A stretch of 64,000 bases of DNA from the NCBI RefSeq assembly GCF_023061185.1, contig NZ_JAKGAK010000004.1, positions 1-64,000 of the forward strand, read 5' to 3'. Of this stretch, positions 37,157 through 47,824 are shown piece by piece (position 1 is the first letter of the stretch; every line of letters begins with the position of its first letter). The translations under genes were made by a program, and so were the position numbers. Origin of the DNA: Chromohalobacter beijerinckii. GTDB lineage: Bacteria > Pseudomonadota > Gammaproteobacteria > Pseudomonadales > Halomonadaceae. The notes beneath the pieces are model-generated. The model made no database searches and was not told the origin of the DNA. It was given only the letters and a program-made list of their open reading frames with translations.

Positions 37157-38590
37157 TCAGGCGAGTCGCTTGCGCTCGCTGGAGGAGGGGATGCCCATCG
37201 CTTCGCGGTACTTGGCCACAGTGCGTCGTGCGACCGGAATGCCGTCCTGAGCCAGTAGGTCGACGAGTTTGCTATCGGATAGAGGTTTGCGTGGTGGCTC
37301 GTCGCCGATCAATTTCTTCAAGCGTGCACGAATCGCCGTGCTGGAATGGGCGTCGGTTTCGCCTTGTCCCCCGACGTGGCTGGAAAAGAAATACTTGAGC
37401 TCAAATACGCCGCGTGGGGTATGAATGAATTTCTGCGTGGTGACGCGGGAGATGGTCGACTCGTGCATGTCCACTGCGCCGGCTATATCCGCCAGGATCA
37501 ACGGCTTCATGGCTTCCTCGCCACGTTCGAGGAAATCGAGCTGGCGCGCCATGATCTCCTGACCCACGCGCAGCAAGGTATCGTTACGGCTCGATAGGCT
37601 CTTGAGTAGCCATTTGGCTTCTTGCAGGTGCTGTTTGAGGAAGGTGTTGTCGTCGCTCTTGTCGGCGCGCTTGATGAGTGCGGCGTAATCCGGCTGTATG
37701 CGCACGCGAGGCAAGGCCTCGGGATTGAGCTCAATGCGCCAATCCTGTCGGATGCGCCGTGCGACGAGGTCGGGGATGACATAATCGTTGCTGCTGTCCT
37801 CGAAGGCGAGCCCAGGGCGTGGGTCGAGCGACCGAATGAGGGCAATGACGTGATCGAGCTCCTCTTCGTCGAGGCGCAGCCGGCGTTTGAGCAACTTGCG
37901 GTCGTTTCCCGCGAGAGCGTCGAGGAACTGGCGTACCAGTCGCTTGGCTTGAGTCAGCAGCGGCATGTCTTCGGGGAGGGCGCCGAGCTGCAATAACAGG
38001 CACTCACGTAGATCGCGGGCGCCGACCCCGGTGGGATCGAACTGCTGTACGCGCATCATGACGTGTTCGATATCGCCGACCTTGAGGCCCGACAGGCCTT
38101 GGCTGCGCAAACCGTCGACAAGCTCGTCGAGGGGCAGGGTGAGATAGCCGTCGGCACCCATGGCATCGATCAGACTTTCGGCAATATCATGTTCGCGCGG
38201 TGTCATATCGGCCATGGCGAGTTGCCAGGCCAAATGGTCGTGAAGACTGGTATGCGCGGTATTGCGATCTATATCGGGACCTTCCTCGCTGCTGCCGCCG
38301 CCCGTCAGTGATGAGGGGCCTGCATCCTGGTAGGTATCACTCCATTCGCTATCCAGTGACAGATTCTCGGGGATGTCGCTCGTCCAATCATCTTCCTGCT
38401 GCGTTTCGCTAACCTCGCGCTCTTCGAAGTCCTCCTCAAGCTCTAGCATGGGGTTGGAGTCCAGTGCTTGCTGGATCTCCTGTCGCAAATCCAGCGTTGA
38501 AAGCTGCAAGAGCTGAATGGCTTGCTGTAACTGGGGCGTCATCGTCAGCTGTGTGCCGACGCGAAGCTGCAAGGTAGGTTTCATGGACAT
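37157..38590 (-). CDS. rpoN: RNA polymerase sigma-54 factor
   Basis: 477 aa. Region I is Gln-rich (LTMTPQLQQAIQLLQLSTLDLRQEIQQALDSNPMLE), followed by an acidic linker, the core-binding domain (DPTGVGARDLRECLLLQL), the HTH (HESTISRVTTQKFIHTPRGVFELKYFFSS) and the RpoN box ARRTVAKYRE (454-463). Directs -24/-12 promoters with AAA+ activators. Heads the rpoN-hpf-ptsN-rapZ-ptsO group. Confidence 0.98.
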   Translation of the reverse strand: MSMKPTLQLRVGTQLTMTPQLQQAIQLLQLSTLDLRQEIQQALDSNPMLELEEDFEEREVSETQQEDDWTSDIPENLSLDSEWSDTYQDAGPSSLTGGGSSEEGPDIDRNTAHTSLHDHLAWQLAMADMTPREHDIAESLIDAMGADGYLTLPLDELVDGLRSQGLSGLKVGDIEHVMMRVQQFDPTGVGARDLRECLLLQLGALPEDMPLLTQAKRLVRQFLDALAGNDRKLLKRRLRLDEEELDHVIALIRSLDPRPGLAFEDSSNDYVIPDLVARRIRQDWRIELNPEALPRVRIQPDYAALIKRADKSDDNTFLKQHLQEAKWLLKSLSSRNDTLLRVGQEIMARQLDFLERGEEAMKPLILADIAGAVDMHESTISRVTTQKFIHTPRGVFELKYFFSSHVGGQGETDAHSSTAIRARLKKLIGDEPPRKPLSDSKLVDLLAQDGIPVARRTVAKYREAMGIPSSSERKRLA

Positions 38591-38714
38591 GGAGAATTGA
38601 TCGTCGCTTCCTGAAACGGTGTCCGTACGTTATCTCGCGACGATGCTACTTGCAAGAATGGAAGCAACAATCATGCCATTTATATAAGCGCACGGCGGTT
38701 CCAGTAGCTTGCGT

Positions 38715-39440
38715 TTAAAGCCGGAACTCATGGCCGAGGTAGACGTCGCGTACTTTCTGATTGGCGAGTATAGCCTCGGCATGGCCTTCGGCGATGATCT
38801 GGCCGTTGCCGACGATATAGGCGTTGTCACAGATATCCAGGGTTTCGCGTACGTTGTGGTCGGTAATCAAGACGCCGATATCGCGATCGCGCAATTGGCG
38901 GATGATGCTCTTTATCTCTCCAACGGAGATTGGGTCGACCCCGGCGAAGGGTTCGTCGAGTAGGATGAAAGCGGGCTCGGTGGCCAGAGCGCGGGCGATC
39001 TCTACGCGACGACGTTCGCCCCCGGACAGGCTCATGCCGGGATTGTCGCGGATGTGGGTGACGTGAAACTCTTCTAGGAGGCGTTCGAGTTGCGCCTTGC
39101 GCGCGGCCTTGTCGAGATCGCGGCGCGTCTCGAGAATTGCCATGATGTTGTCGGCAACCGAGAGCTTGCGAAAGATCGATGCTTCCTGGGGAAGATAGCC
39201 GATACCGGCGCGAGCGCGTTCGTGCATGGCCGCTTGCGACAGGTTGCGCTCGTCGATGTGTACGCTGCCGGCATCGGCGCCTACCAGCCCGACAATCATG
39301 TAGAACGAGGTAGTCTTGCCGGCGCCATTAGGGCCGAGCAGGCCGACAATGCTGCCCTGACGTATGGTCAGGCTGATGTCATGCACCACGCGGCGGCCCT
39401 TGTAGCTCTTGGCGAGGTTGGCGGCACTCAGGGTCTTCAT
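38715..39440 (-). CDS. lptB: LPS export ATPase LptB
   Basis: 241 aa ABC ATPase of the LptB2FG exporter that lifts LPS from the inner membrane. Walker [10 protein letters not shown] (36-44), signature [15 protein letters not shown], Walker [16 protein letters not shown]-loop [11 protein letters not shown]. Follows lptA after 49 bp and lies upstream of rpoN, the classical order. Confidence 0.97.
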   Translation of the reverse strand: MKTLSAANLAKSYKGRRVVHDISLTIRQGSIVGLLGPNGAGKTTSFYMIVGLVGADAGSVHIDERNLSQAAMHERARAGIGYLPQEASIFRKLSVADNIMAILETRRDLDKAARKAQLERLLEEFHVTHIRDNPGMSLSGGERRRVEIARALATEPAFILLDEPFAGVDPISVGEIKSIIRQLRDRDIGVLITDHNVRETLDICDNAYIVGNGQIIAEGHAEAILANQKVRDVYLGHEFRL

Positions 39441-39489
39441 GGGCGTCGGGTCCTACCTAACTGGGATGAGTGAATACGAGACACGGTGA

Positions 39490-40014
39490 CTACTCGCTGT
39501 CGCGAGGCGTCAGGGTCATGCGAACGCGCTGGTCACTCTCGCCGTCATCGTCGGAGCGAGCCTGTACCTGGCGGCGATCGAGGAAGTATTCGACATAGGC
39601 GCCATTGAAGGTATCTCGGGCTTGGTGCAACTCGGCATTGTCGATGAGTTCCACACGACGCTCGGCGGCATGATAGATCACCGTATCGCCCCAGCCCTTG
39701 GCCACGGGTTCGTCCGGTGCAGGTTTTTGTTCGAGATAGGCACGCTCGCCACCGCCGCCATGAGCGGTGACCGTGGAGACTTCACCCTGCGCGTTGCGTT
39801 CGATTTCCACGCGCGCGGCCGTCAGTTGCATGCTGCCTTGTTGCATATCGACGTCGCCGGTGTAGACCGCGGTGCCGGCGTTATCGTCGAGATCGAGCTG
39901 ATCGGCGGCGATCTCGATAGGCTGGCTGGCATCGCTTTCCAGTGCTAGCGCCGTGTGACTGGCGAGCCCTAGCGCGGCGCATGCCAGCGCCGTCGTCAAT
40001 GGTCGTGTCCTCAT
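39490..40014 (-). CDS. lptA: LPS transport periplasmic protein LptA
   Basis: 174 aa. Signal peptide in residues 1-24 (TTALACAALGLASHTALA). OstA-type beta-jellyroll repeats: QPIEIAADQLDLDDNAGTAVYTGDVDMQQGSMQLTAARVEI. Forms the LPS bridge across the periplasm. ATG overlaps the lptC stop by 4 nt. Confidence 0.95.
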   Translation of the reverse strand: MRTRPLTTALACAALGLASHTALALESDASQPIEIAADQLDLDDNAGTAVYTGDVDMQQGSMQLTAARVEIERNAQGEVSTVTAHGGGGERAYLEQKPAPDEPVAKGWGDTVIYHAAERRVELIDNAELHQARDTFNGAYVEYFLDRRQVQARSDDDGESDQRVRMTLTPRDSE

Positions 40015-40598
40015 GATTCGTCCTCGGCAAGCTGTGGATGGTGGCCTCGCACATCACCGCTCAGACGCGCTTGATCGGTGTCGATCCAGGCATCGAAGCG
40101 ATTGCCGCGCACGCGCTGCTCATGCTGCCGCAACACGGCCTCGGTGTCACTCCAGGCGTGGCCTTCGCTGGATTGGTAGTACAGCACGTCGGTGTCGAGG
40201 CGCCAGCCCTGCTCGGGTTGTACGAGCTGGGCGTTTCCGGTCAGGGTGAGTAAATCGCGTTGCGGCCCCAGGCTTCCCTTGTCGCCGGCGATGTCCCACT
40301 TGCGTCCCGCCTCGTCACGTACCTTGGCCTTTGGTGAGTCAGCGCGAATGACGTCGTCGACAGGGGTATGCACGAGGCGCGGCGATTTAAGCGTTTGATG
40401 GGGAATGCCTTGCGCGTTGAAGCGCGTCATGGTGACGCCTTCGAGGTAGTAATCGGGCTCGCCCGCGTCATCGCTAGGGACGGGGCCCGGGGAAGAAGAG
40501 TCGCGTTGCTCGACGATGGCTAGGCCGATACCCAGGACTATCAGTACTAGCAATAGTCCCAGTCGTGCCCATTTGCGAGAAGACAGAAAAGTCGGCAT
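40011..40598 (-). CDS. lptC: LPS export protein LptC
   Basis: 195 aa from ATG 40598 (AAGGA 11 nt upstream). A second ATG at 40610, overlapping the kdsC stop as ATGA, would add four residues and is equally possible. One N-terminal membrane helix (about 8-28: RLGLLLVLIVLGIGLAIVEQR) and a periplasmic jellyroll (YLEGVTMTRFNAQGIPHQTLKSPRLVHTP). Passes LPS from LptB2FG to LptA. Confidence 0.93.
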   Translation of the reverse strand: MPTFLSSRKWARLGLLLVLIVLGIGLAIVEQRDSSSPGPVPSDDAGEPDYYLEGVTMTRFNAQGIPHQTLKSPRLVHTPVDDVIRADSPKAKVRDEAGRKWDIAGDKGSLGPQRDLLTLTGNAQLVQPEQGWRLDTDVLYYQSSEGHAWSDTEAVLRQHEQRVRGNRFDAWIDTDQARLSGDVRGHHPQLAEDES

Positions 40599-40606
40599 GA
40601 CGCGAT

Positions 40607-41149
40607 TCATCCTTGGCCATCGAGATAGGGCGCGAGACAAGCATCCCACCGTCCCTGGCAGCTCAGCAAGGCGTCGCAGATTTCGCGCACCGCGCCTTGG
40701 CCGCCCGAGCGCGAGGGAACCCAGTCGGCGTGTGCACGGACGTAATCCGGGGCGTTGTTCACACTCAGGCCGAGCCCGGCGGCGCGAATCGCGGCCAGGT
40801 CAGGCAAGTCGTCGCCACAGTAGGCGACGGCGTTCAGCGGTAGGCCGAGCTGTGCGCACAAGGCGGTCAGCGCCACTAGTTTGTCCTCGCGACCTTGTGC
40901 GACGTGGGCGATGCCAAGCGCCTCGGCGCGCCGGCTAACCATGGGCGACTCACGCCCGGTGATCAATGCCACGGCGACGCCATTTTGTTGCAGCAGTTTG
41001 ATGCCGAGGCCGTCGAGGATGTTGAAGCTCTTGGTTTCCTGGCCATCGCTTTGAAAGTGCAGCGTGCCGTCAGTGAGTACGCCGTCCACGTCCAAGGCCA
41101 GGAGTCGGATACGGCGAGCCTTGTCGCGCCAATCGTCGGAATATGTCAT
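40607..41149 (-). CDS. kdsC: 3-deoxy-manno-octulosonate-8-phosphatase
   Basis: 180 aa from ATG 41149 with GAGGAG upstream. HAD phosphatase making free Kdo from Kdo-8-phosphate. Nucleophile Asp20 and acid Asp22 in LLALDVDGVLTDG, LITGRES motif and GDDLPDL metal loop. Lies 7 nt after kdsD, so translation is coupled. Confidence 0.96.
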   Translation of the reverse strand: MTYSDDWRDKARRIRLLALDVDGVLTDGTLHFQSDGQETKSFNILDGLGIKLLQQNGVAVALITGRESPMVSRRAEALGIAHVAQGREDKLVALTALCAQLGLPLNAVAYCGDDLPDLAAIRAAGLGLSVNNAPDYVRAHADWVPSRSGGQGAVREICDALLSCQGRWDACLAPYLDGQG

Positions 41150-41156
41150 GGGCTCC

Positions 41157-42137
41157 TCAAATGACGCCGCTAACCAATAGGTCGTGCATGTGCAGCGCGC
41201 CGACCGGTCGGCCTTCGTCGTTGACCACGGCGAGCGCCGTGATGCGGTTATCTTCCATGATCTTGACGGCCTCGGCGGCGAGTAGTTCCGGTCGGATCGT
41301 CTTGCCGCCATGGGTCATGACGTCATCGACGCGCAGACGGCGCAGGTCGTCGTGTCGGTCGAGAGTGCGCCGCAGGTCGCCATCAGTATAAATGCCAACT
41401 AGGTAACCGGCGTCATCGATCACGCAAGTAAAGCCCAAGCCCTGACGGGTGATCTCCAGCAGGGCGTCGCGTAGCGGGCTGCCCAGTGTGACACATGGCA
41501 GGCGCTCGCCATGATGCATGAGATCTTCGACCCTGAGCAGCAGGCGTCGCCCTAGGCTGCCGCCGGGGTGTGATAGGGCGAAGTCCTCGGCGGTGAAACC
41601 GCGCGCCTCGAGCAGGGCCACTGCCAGGGCATCGCCCATGGCCAGCGCGGCGGTTGTCGAGGTGGTCGGCGCGAGATCGAGGGGGCAGGCCTCGCGGGCC
41701 ACGGCGGTATCCAAATGTGCTTCGGCGTGACGTGATAGCGTCGAGCCGGCGCGCCCGGTCATGCTGACCAGAGGGGCGCCCATGCGCTTGAGAAGCGGCA
41801 ATAGTGCTGTGACCTCGGCCGTCTCGCCCGAGTTGGAGAGTGCCAGGACGACGTCACGGGACGTGATCATACCCATGTCGCCGTGGCTGGCCTCGCCAGG
41901 GTGGACGAAGAAGGCCGGCGTGCCGGTACTGGCCAGCGTCGCCGCGATCTTGCGGGCGACGTGCCCGGATTTACCCATGCCGGTGACAACGACACGTCCT
42001 TCGCAGGCTAGGAGCAATCGACAGGCGTGGTCGAAGGCCTCATCGAGGCGTTCGACCAAAGCGGCGATGGCTTGCGATTCAAGTGTCAGCGTGCGTCGCG
42101 CGCTAGCTCGATAATCGTAATCGGTAACAGTGTTCAT
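41157..42137 (-). CDS. kdsD: Arabinose-5-phosphate isomerase (KdsD)
   Basis: 326 aa from ATG 42137 (MNTVTDYDYRASARRTL), matching family length; longer upstream frames are spurious. Converts ribulose-5-phosphate to arabinose-5-phosphate for Kdo. SIS domain (VVVTGMGKSGHVARKIAATLASTGTPAFFVHPGEASHGD) and two CBS domains. The ribosome site is weak. Divergent from mlaF; heads kdsD-kdsC-lptC-lptA-lptB. Confidence 0.95.
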   Translation of the reverse strand: MNTVTDYDYRASARRTLTLESQAIAALVERLDEAFDHACRLLLACEGRVVVTGMGKSGHVARKIAATLASTGTPAFFVHPGEASHGDMGMITSRDVVLALSNSGETAEVTALLPLLKRMGAPLVSMTGRAGSTLSRHAEAHLDTAVAREACPLDLAPTTSTTAALAMGDALAVALLEARGFTAEDFALSHPGGSLGRRLLLRVEDLMHHGERLPCVTLGSPLRDALLEITRQGLGFTCVIDDAGYLVGIYTDGDLRRTLDRHDDLRRLRVDDVMTHGGKTIRPELLAAEAVKIMEDNRITALAVVNDEGRPVGALHMHDLLVSGVI

Positions 42138-42281
42138 GGTAGTGATTGTTGCCCTTAGCGGCCTTGGGCTCAAGCATCGCTGACTCCTGGGGAGTGGCGA
42201 GCGAATTGGGGCGCTCATTAAACGCACTCGCCGAGAGTGTTGCAAGGTGAGGCTGGCGGTGATCGCTAGAGTTAGGATACG

Positions 42282-43133
42282 ATGTTCGATAATTATCGAG
42301 ACGTGGATGAGCGTTACGTGACTGACACGACCCTGGTCGACGTCGAGGGGTTGCATTTCTCGCGGGGCGAGAATGACATCTTCCGTGGCGTCGATCTGCG
42401 TATTCCTAAAGGCAAGATTACCGCGGTCATGGGCCCTAGCGGGACGGGTAAGACGACGCTGCTCAAGTTGATCGGTGGTCAGCTAGTGCCGGATTCCGGA
42501 CGCGTGTGCATCGACGGAGAAGATGTGCACGGTCTGTCTCGACGTGCGTTGTTTCGGATGCGCCGTCGCATGGGCATGCTGTTCCAGAGTGGGGCGCTGT
42601 TTTCGGACCTGAGCGTTTTCGAGAACGTGGCCTTTCCACTGCGCGTGCATACCGACCTGCCGGAAGCCATGGTGCGCGATATCGTGCTGATGAAGCTTCA
42701 GGCGGTGGGCTTGCGTGGTGCGCGTAACTTGTCGCCGGCGGAACTGTCCGGCGGCATGGCCAGGCGCGTGGCGCTAGCGCGTGCGGTGGCGCTCGATCCT
42801 GAACTGGTGCTCTACGACGAGCCTTTCGTCGGCCAGGATCCGATTTCAATGGGTGTGCTGGTGCAACTGATCAAGACGGTCAACCAAGCCCTGGGATTGA
42901 CTGCGGTCATCGTCTCGCACGATATCAAGGAGACGCTTTCCATCGCCGATTACGTGTATATCATCGCCGACGGCCAGGTCATGGCCCATGGCACGCCGCA
43001 AACGCTGGACGTCAATCGCGACGCGCGCGTCAAGCAATTCGTGCATGGCGAGCCCGATGGTCCAGTGCCATTTCATTACCCGGCGCCCGATTTTTATCGC
43101 GACATCCTGGCCACCAAGGGGGAACGTCCATGA
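42282..43133 (+). CDS. mlaF: Phospholipid ABC transporter ATPase MlaF
   Basis: 283 aa. ATPase of MlaFEDB, which moves phospholipids to keep the outer membrane asymmetric. Walker [10 protein letters not shown] (51-59), signature [15 protein letters not shown], Walker [16 protein letters not shown] and [13 protein letters not shown] 42282 has AGGA upstream; an internal GTG about 12 codons later would also fit shorter homologues. First of mlaFEDCB. Confidence 0.95.
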   Translation: MFDNYRDVDERYVTDTTLVDVEGLHFSRGENDIFRGVDLRIPKGKITAVMGPSGTGKTTLLKLIGGQLVPDSGRVCIDGEDVHGLSRRALFRMRRRMGMLFQSGALFSDLSVFENVAFPLRVHTDLPEAMVRDIVLMKLQAVGLRGARNLSPAELSGGMARRVALARAVALDPELVLYDEPFVGQDPISMGVLVQLIKTVNQALGLTAVIVSHDIKETLSIADYVYIIADGQVMAHGTPQTLDVNRDARVKQFVHGEPDGPVPFHYPAPDFYRDILATKGERP

Positions 43134-43912
43134 TTCGTCCTATCGCGTCGCTTGGACGGGGTACGCTCGAAGGGCTGAGTGCCTTGGGTCGGGCAGCGAT
43201 GTTCCTGGCCCAGTCGGCGGTGGGCATTCCTTCTCGCGAAGGGTGGCACTTGTGGCTGCGTCAGATGCACTTCATCGGTGTCATGTCGTTGGCGATCGTG
43301 CTGGTGTCGGGGCTATTCATCGGCATGGTGCTAGGCCTGCAGGGCTACACCATTCTGGTCGGTTTCGGCGCGGAGGATGCGCTGGGGCAGATGGTGGCGT
43401 TGTCGCTACTGCGTGAACTCGCGCCGGTGGTGGCGGCGTTGCTGTTCGCGGGGCGCGCCGGTTCGGCGCTGACCGCCGAGATCGGGCTCATGAAAGCGAC
43501 CGAGCAGTTGACCAGCATGGAAATGATCGGAATCGATCCGCTGCGGCGTATCGTGGCGCCGCGCCTCTGGGCGGGATTTATCTCGATGCCGTTGCTGACC
43601 GTGGGATTCAGTGTGGTCGGTATCTGGGGTGGTTACCTGGTCGGCGTCCAGTGGTTGGGTGTGTTCGACGGTTCCTACTGGAGCAACATGCAGAGCAGTG
43701 TCGCGTTCGTCGACGATATTCTCAACGGCATGCTCAAGAGTGTGGTGTTCGGTCTCGTCGTTACATGGATTGCGGTGTTTCAGGGATATGACCTGATCCC
43801 GACGTCGGAAGGCATCTCGCGGGCGACGACCCGCACGGTAGTCTATTCGTCCCTGGCGGTGCTCGGATTGGATTTCGTGCTGACCGCGCTGATGTTTGGA
43901 GAACTTGGATGA
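43130..43912 (+). CDS. mlaE: Phospholipid ABC transporter permease MlaE
   Basis: 260 aa, MlaE/YrbE family. Five to six membrane helices; conserved [44 protein letters not shown] and [37 protein letters not shown]. Start overlaps mlaF and end overlaps mlaD, both by 4 nt. Confidence 0.96.
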   Translation: MIRPIASLGRGTLEGLSALGRAAMFLAQSAVGIPSREGWHLWLRQMHFIGVMSLAIVLVSGLFIGMVLGLQGYTILVGFGAEDALGQMVALSLLRELAPVVAALLFAGRAGSALTAEIGLMKATEQLTSMEMIGIDPLRRIVAPRLWAGFISMPLLTVGFSVVGIWGGYLVGVQWLGVFDGSYWSNMQSSVAFVDDILNGMLKSVVFGLVVTWIAVFQGYDLIPTSEGISRATTRTVVYSSLAVLGLDFVLTALMFGELG

Positions 43913-44373
43913 AGCGCAGCAAGATGATGGAGTTCGGCGTGGGGTTGTTCGTCCTGGCCGGAATTTTAGGCATGGTGTTTCTTGGCTTGCGAGTCAGTGG
44001 CATCAGTCTTGGCGTACCGCAGGACACATTCACGCTGCAGGCCAATTTCGCCAACATCGGCGGACTCAAGTCGGGCTCTAGAGTTGCCATGGCAGGTGTG
44101 ACCATCGGGCGCGTCAGCGACGTTGAGCTCGACCCTGAATGGCTCGATGCCCGCGTGACCATGGAGCTAGAAGAGGATCTTGAGGGCAAGATCTCGCGGG
44201 ACAGCACGGCGTCGATTCTCACCTCGGGGTTGTTGGGTGAGCAATATGTCGGCCTGAGCGTGGGAGGCGATCCCGAGATGCTCAAGGAAGGCGACACTAT
44301 CCGCGATACCCAGCAAGCGCTGGTGCTGGAGCAATTGATTCAGCAGTTCGTGTCGAACATGACAAGCGATTGA
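43909..44373 (+). CDS. mlaD: Phospholipid-binding MCE protein MlaD
   Basis: 154 aa. N-terminal anchor (residues 6-28) then one MCE domain ([35 protein letters not shown]) forming the periplasmic hexamer ring. Shorter than E. coli MlaD (183 aa) at the C-terminus, as in pseudomonads. Overlaps mlaE by 4 nt. Confidence 0.95.
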   Translation: MKRSKMMEFGVGLFVLAGILGMVFLGLRVSGISLGVPQDTFTLQANFANIGGLKSGSRVAMAGVTIGRVSDVELDPEWLDARVTMELEEDLEGKISRDSTASILTSGLLGEQYVGLSVGGDPEMLKEGDTIRDTQQALVLEQLIQQFVSNMTSD

Positions 44374-44388
44374 GCCAAGGAGGTTCCC

Positions 44389-45054
44389 ATGACATCAAGG
44401 CAATTCACACCCCGGCGCTCCAGCCTCTGTGCACTATTGCTGTCGGTCTTGTGGTGCGTGGCCTTCACGGCACAGGCACAGCAAGCGCCCCAGCAACTGA
44501 TCGAAGACAACGTGGCAGCGTTGATGCAAAAGTTGGATGGGCGCAAGGATTATTACGCTGAGCATGAAAGCGAGCTTGAATCGCTGGTCGACGACAGCCT
44601 CGACGATGTGGCCGATTTTCGTTATATCGGCGCCAGCGTCATGGGTCGATATTTCAGTAATGCCTCGCCGGAGCAACGTTCGCGTTTCGTCGACACGTTC
44701 CGCAAGACGCTGATCGAGACTTATGCCAAAGGGTTGGTTACGTTCGATTACCGCGATATTCGGGTGCTCGATAATGATAGCGAGCAGCGCTATGAGGACC
44801 AGGCCAGCGTCGATATGGAAGTGGTCTCAAGCAATGGCGATGTTTATCCCGTGGTGTACACGCTGCATAAGCGCGACGGCGAGTGGCGTGTGATCAATGT
44901 TATCGTCAATGGCATCAATCTGGGGCTGACGTTCCGCAATCAGTTCGATCAGGCCATGCGCGACAACAATCGCGATATCGATGCGGTTATCGATGGGTGG
45001 GCGCCGGATGTCGCTACCGATGAGCTCGAAGCAGGCGGCGACGACGACCAATGA
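44389..45054 (+). CDS. mlaC: Periplasmic phospholipid carrier MlaC
   Basis: 221 aa with a signal peptide (cleavage after AQA about residue 30). MlaC fold: SPEQRSRFVDTFRKTLIETYAKGLVTFDYRDIRVL and HKRDGEWRVINVIVNGINLGLTFRNQFDQAM. Shuttles lipid between MlaA-porin and MlaFEDB. AAGGAGG precedes ATG. Confidence 0.96.
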   Translation: MTSRQFTPRRSSLCALLLSVLWCVAFTAQAQQAPQQLIEDNVAALMQKLDGRKDYYAEHESELESLVDDSLDDVADFRYIGASVMGRYFSNASPEQRSRFVDTFRKTLIETYAKGLVTFDYRDIRVLDNDSEQRYEDQASVDMEVVSSNGDVYPVVYTLHKRDGEWRVINVIVNGINLGLTFRNQFDQAMRDNNRDIDAVIDGWAPDVATDELEAGGDDDQ

Positions 45055-45404
45055 ATGTCCTGCTCGAGCGAGACGATGCCCGGCTCGAAGTGCGCGACGA
45101 GCGTATTCTGAAAGTCGACGGCGAGGCGGATTTCGATAGTGCCGCCTCGTTGGCGGCCAAGGGGCGAGAGTGGTTGCAAAGCTTGCCGCGCGATGCCGAG
45201 GTCGAGTTCGATCTGACCGGTGTGAGCTGTGCCAGCAGTGCCGTGCTCAGTGTCCTGCTCGAGTGGCTGCGTTGCGCGCAGTCACACGGCGTGCATATCG
45301 TTCATGTAGCGCTGTCGTCTCCCTTGGCGCGGTTGACGGCCATGGCGGGATTGGATCCCTTGCTTCCCAGTGACGAGACGCGGGCCTCTTCGGCAACGTC
45401 ATGA
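45051..45404 (+). CDS. mlaB: STAS-domain protein MlaB
   Basis: 117 aa. STAS domain that stabilises MlaF; DLTGVSCASSAVLSVLLEWLRCAQ carries the central STAS serine region. Overlaps mlaC by 4 nt; a strong terminator follows, ending the mla operon. Confidence 0.9.
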   Translation: MNVLLERDDARLEVRDERILKVDGEADFDSAASLAAKGREWLQSLPRDAEVEFDLTGVSCASSAVLSVLLEWLRCAQSHGVHIVHVALSSPLARLTAMAGLDPLLPSDETRASSATS

Positions 45405-45442
45405 CAGCGCGGGGCGTCGTCTCCAGGAGTTCTGCGTGCAAG

Positions 45443-45470
45443 CGGGCGTCGCCAACGGCGCCCGTTTTCT
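45443..45470 (+). terminator. Terminator of the mla operon
   Basis: CGGGCGTCG (45443-45451) pairs with CGGCGCCCG (45456-45464) with one T-G pair and loop CCAA, followed by TTTTCTTT. Confidence 0.88.
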
Positions 45471-45556
45471 TTATCATGCCTGTTTGAAATCCCGACTCAA
45501 TTACCGCACTCGTGCGTGTCACGCGCGTCGTGCCGTAGCACAGGAGCCAACGCCTT

Positions 45557-45811
45557 ATGCAACCCAGCGACGTCAAGGCCCTACTCGAATCGCGTATCGA
45601 CGATTGCCAGTTTCATATTCAAGGTGAAGGCTGCAATTTCCAGGTGGTCGCTGTCGGTGACGTTTTTGAGGGGCTCTCGCCGGTCAAGCGCCAGCAGCTG
45701 ATTTATTCGGCGTTGTCAGATGAAATCGCCAGTGGCGCCCTACATGCCATCAGTATCAAGACCTACACCCCGTCCCAGTGGGAACAATCCCCTGAAAACG
45801 CGGGCGTCTAA
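45557..45811 (+). CDS. ibaG: BolA-family protein IbaG
   Basis: 84 aa BolA fold: QPSDVKALLESRIDDCQFHIQGEGCNFQVVAVGDVFEGLSPVKRQQLIYSAL. Works with monothiol glutaredoxins in Fe-S transfer; linked to acid resistance. ibaG-murA (13 nt between) is the conserved order. Confidence 0.93.
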   Translation: MQPSDVKALLESRIDDCQFHIQGEGCNFQVVAVGDVFEGLSPVKRQQLIYSALSDEIASGALHAISIKTYTPSQWEQSPENAGV

Positions 45812-47086
<1,275 letters not shown>

Positions 47087-47153
47087 TCGGCGGTTTCATT
47101 CTCCCGTTCCGCCATGATGGCGGAACGCCAAGTTCAATAGACGTGCCAACATC

Positions 47154-47807
47154 ATGTCAAAGCAACTGATTCTGGCCCTGTCCAAAGGGCGTATATTGGA
47201 AGAAACGCTCCCGCTGTTGGCTGATGCGGGCGTAGAGCCGGCGGAAGACTTCGGCAAGAGCCGCAAGTTGCTGTTCGATACCAATCTTCCCGATGTCAAA
47301 TTGGTCGTGATTCGCGCCGTCGATGTGCCGACGTACGTGCAACTCGGTGCCGCCGATGTCGGCGTGGCGGGCAAGGATACTTTGCTCGAGCACGGGGCCG
47401 AAGGGTTGTATGAGCCTCTGGATCTGGAAATATCGCGCTGCAAGTTGATGACGGCTGGTGTGGTCGGGGCGCAGCCGACCCATGCGCGGCGGCGGGTGGC
47501 CACCAAGTTCGTCAATGTGGCGCGTCGTTACTATGCCCGACAGGGGATTCAGGCCGAGGTGATCAAGCTCTACGGGGCCATGGAGTTGGCGCCTTTGATG
47601 AATCTGGCCGATGAGATCGTCGATATCGTCGATACCGGTAACACCTTGCGCGCCAATGGCATGGAGCCGCGCGAATTGATCGACGAGGTGAGTTCGCGAC
47701 TGGTGGTCAACAAGGCCTCGATGACCATGAAGCATGAGCGGCTCAAGCCGCTGATCGAGCGCCTGGGTCGCGCGGTCGAGTCGCGGCGCGGTGAGACGCA
47801 GGCGTAA
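47154..47807 (+). CDS. hisG: ATP phosphoribosyltransferase, short HisG (HisG-S)
   Basis: 217 aa, the short form lacking the C-terminal ACT-like regulatory domain. First step of histidine synthesis. [16 protein letters not shown] and [18 protein letters not shown] (PRPP loop) are present. HisG-S needs HisZ for activity; hisZ is not in the window. 17 nt before hisD. Confidence 0.96.
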   Translation: MSKQLILALSKGRILEETLPLLADAGVEPAEDFGKSRKLLFDTNLPDVKLVVIRAVDVPTYVQLGAADVGVAGKDTLLEHGAEGLYEPLDLEISRCKLMTAGVVGAQPTHARRRVATKFVNVARRYYARQGIQAEVIKLYGAMELAPLMNLADEIVDIVDTGNTLRANGMEPRELIDEVSSRLVVNKASMTMKHERLKPLIERLGRAVESRRGETQA

Positions 47808-47824
47808 GAACACGAGAGGGCGAG

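Noticed and set aside
35035-42137. ptsO-rapZ-ptsN-hpf-rpoN-lpt-kds as a novel cluster
   Set aside because: Order and content are the standard gammaproteobacterial arrangement.
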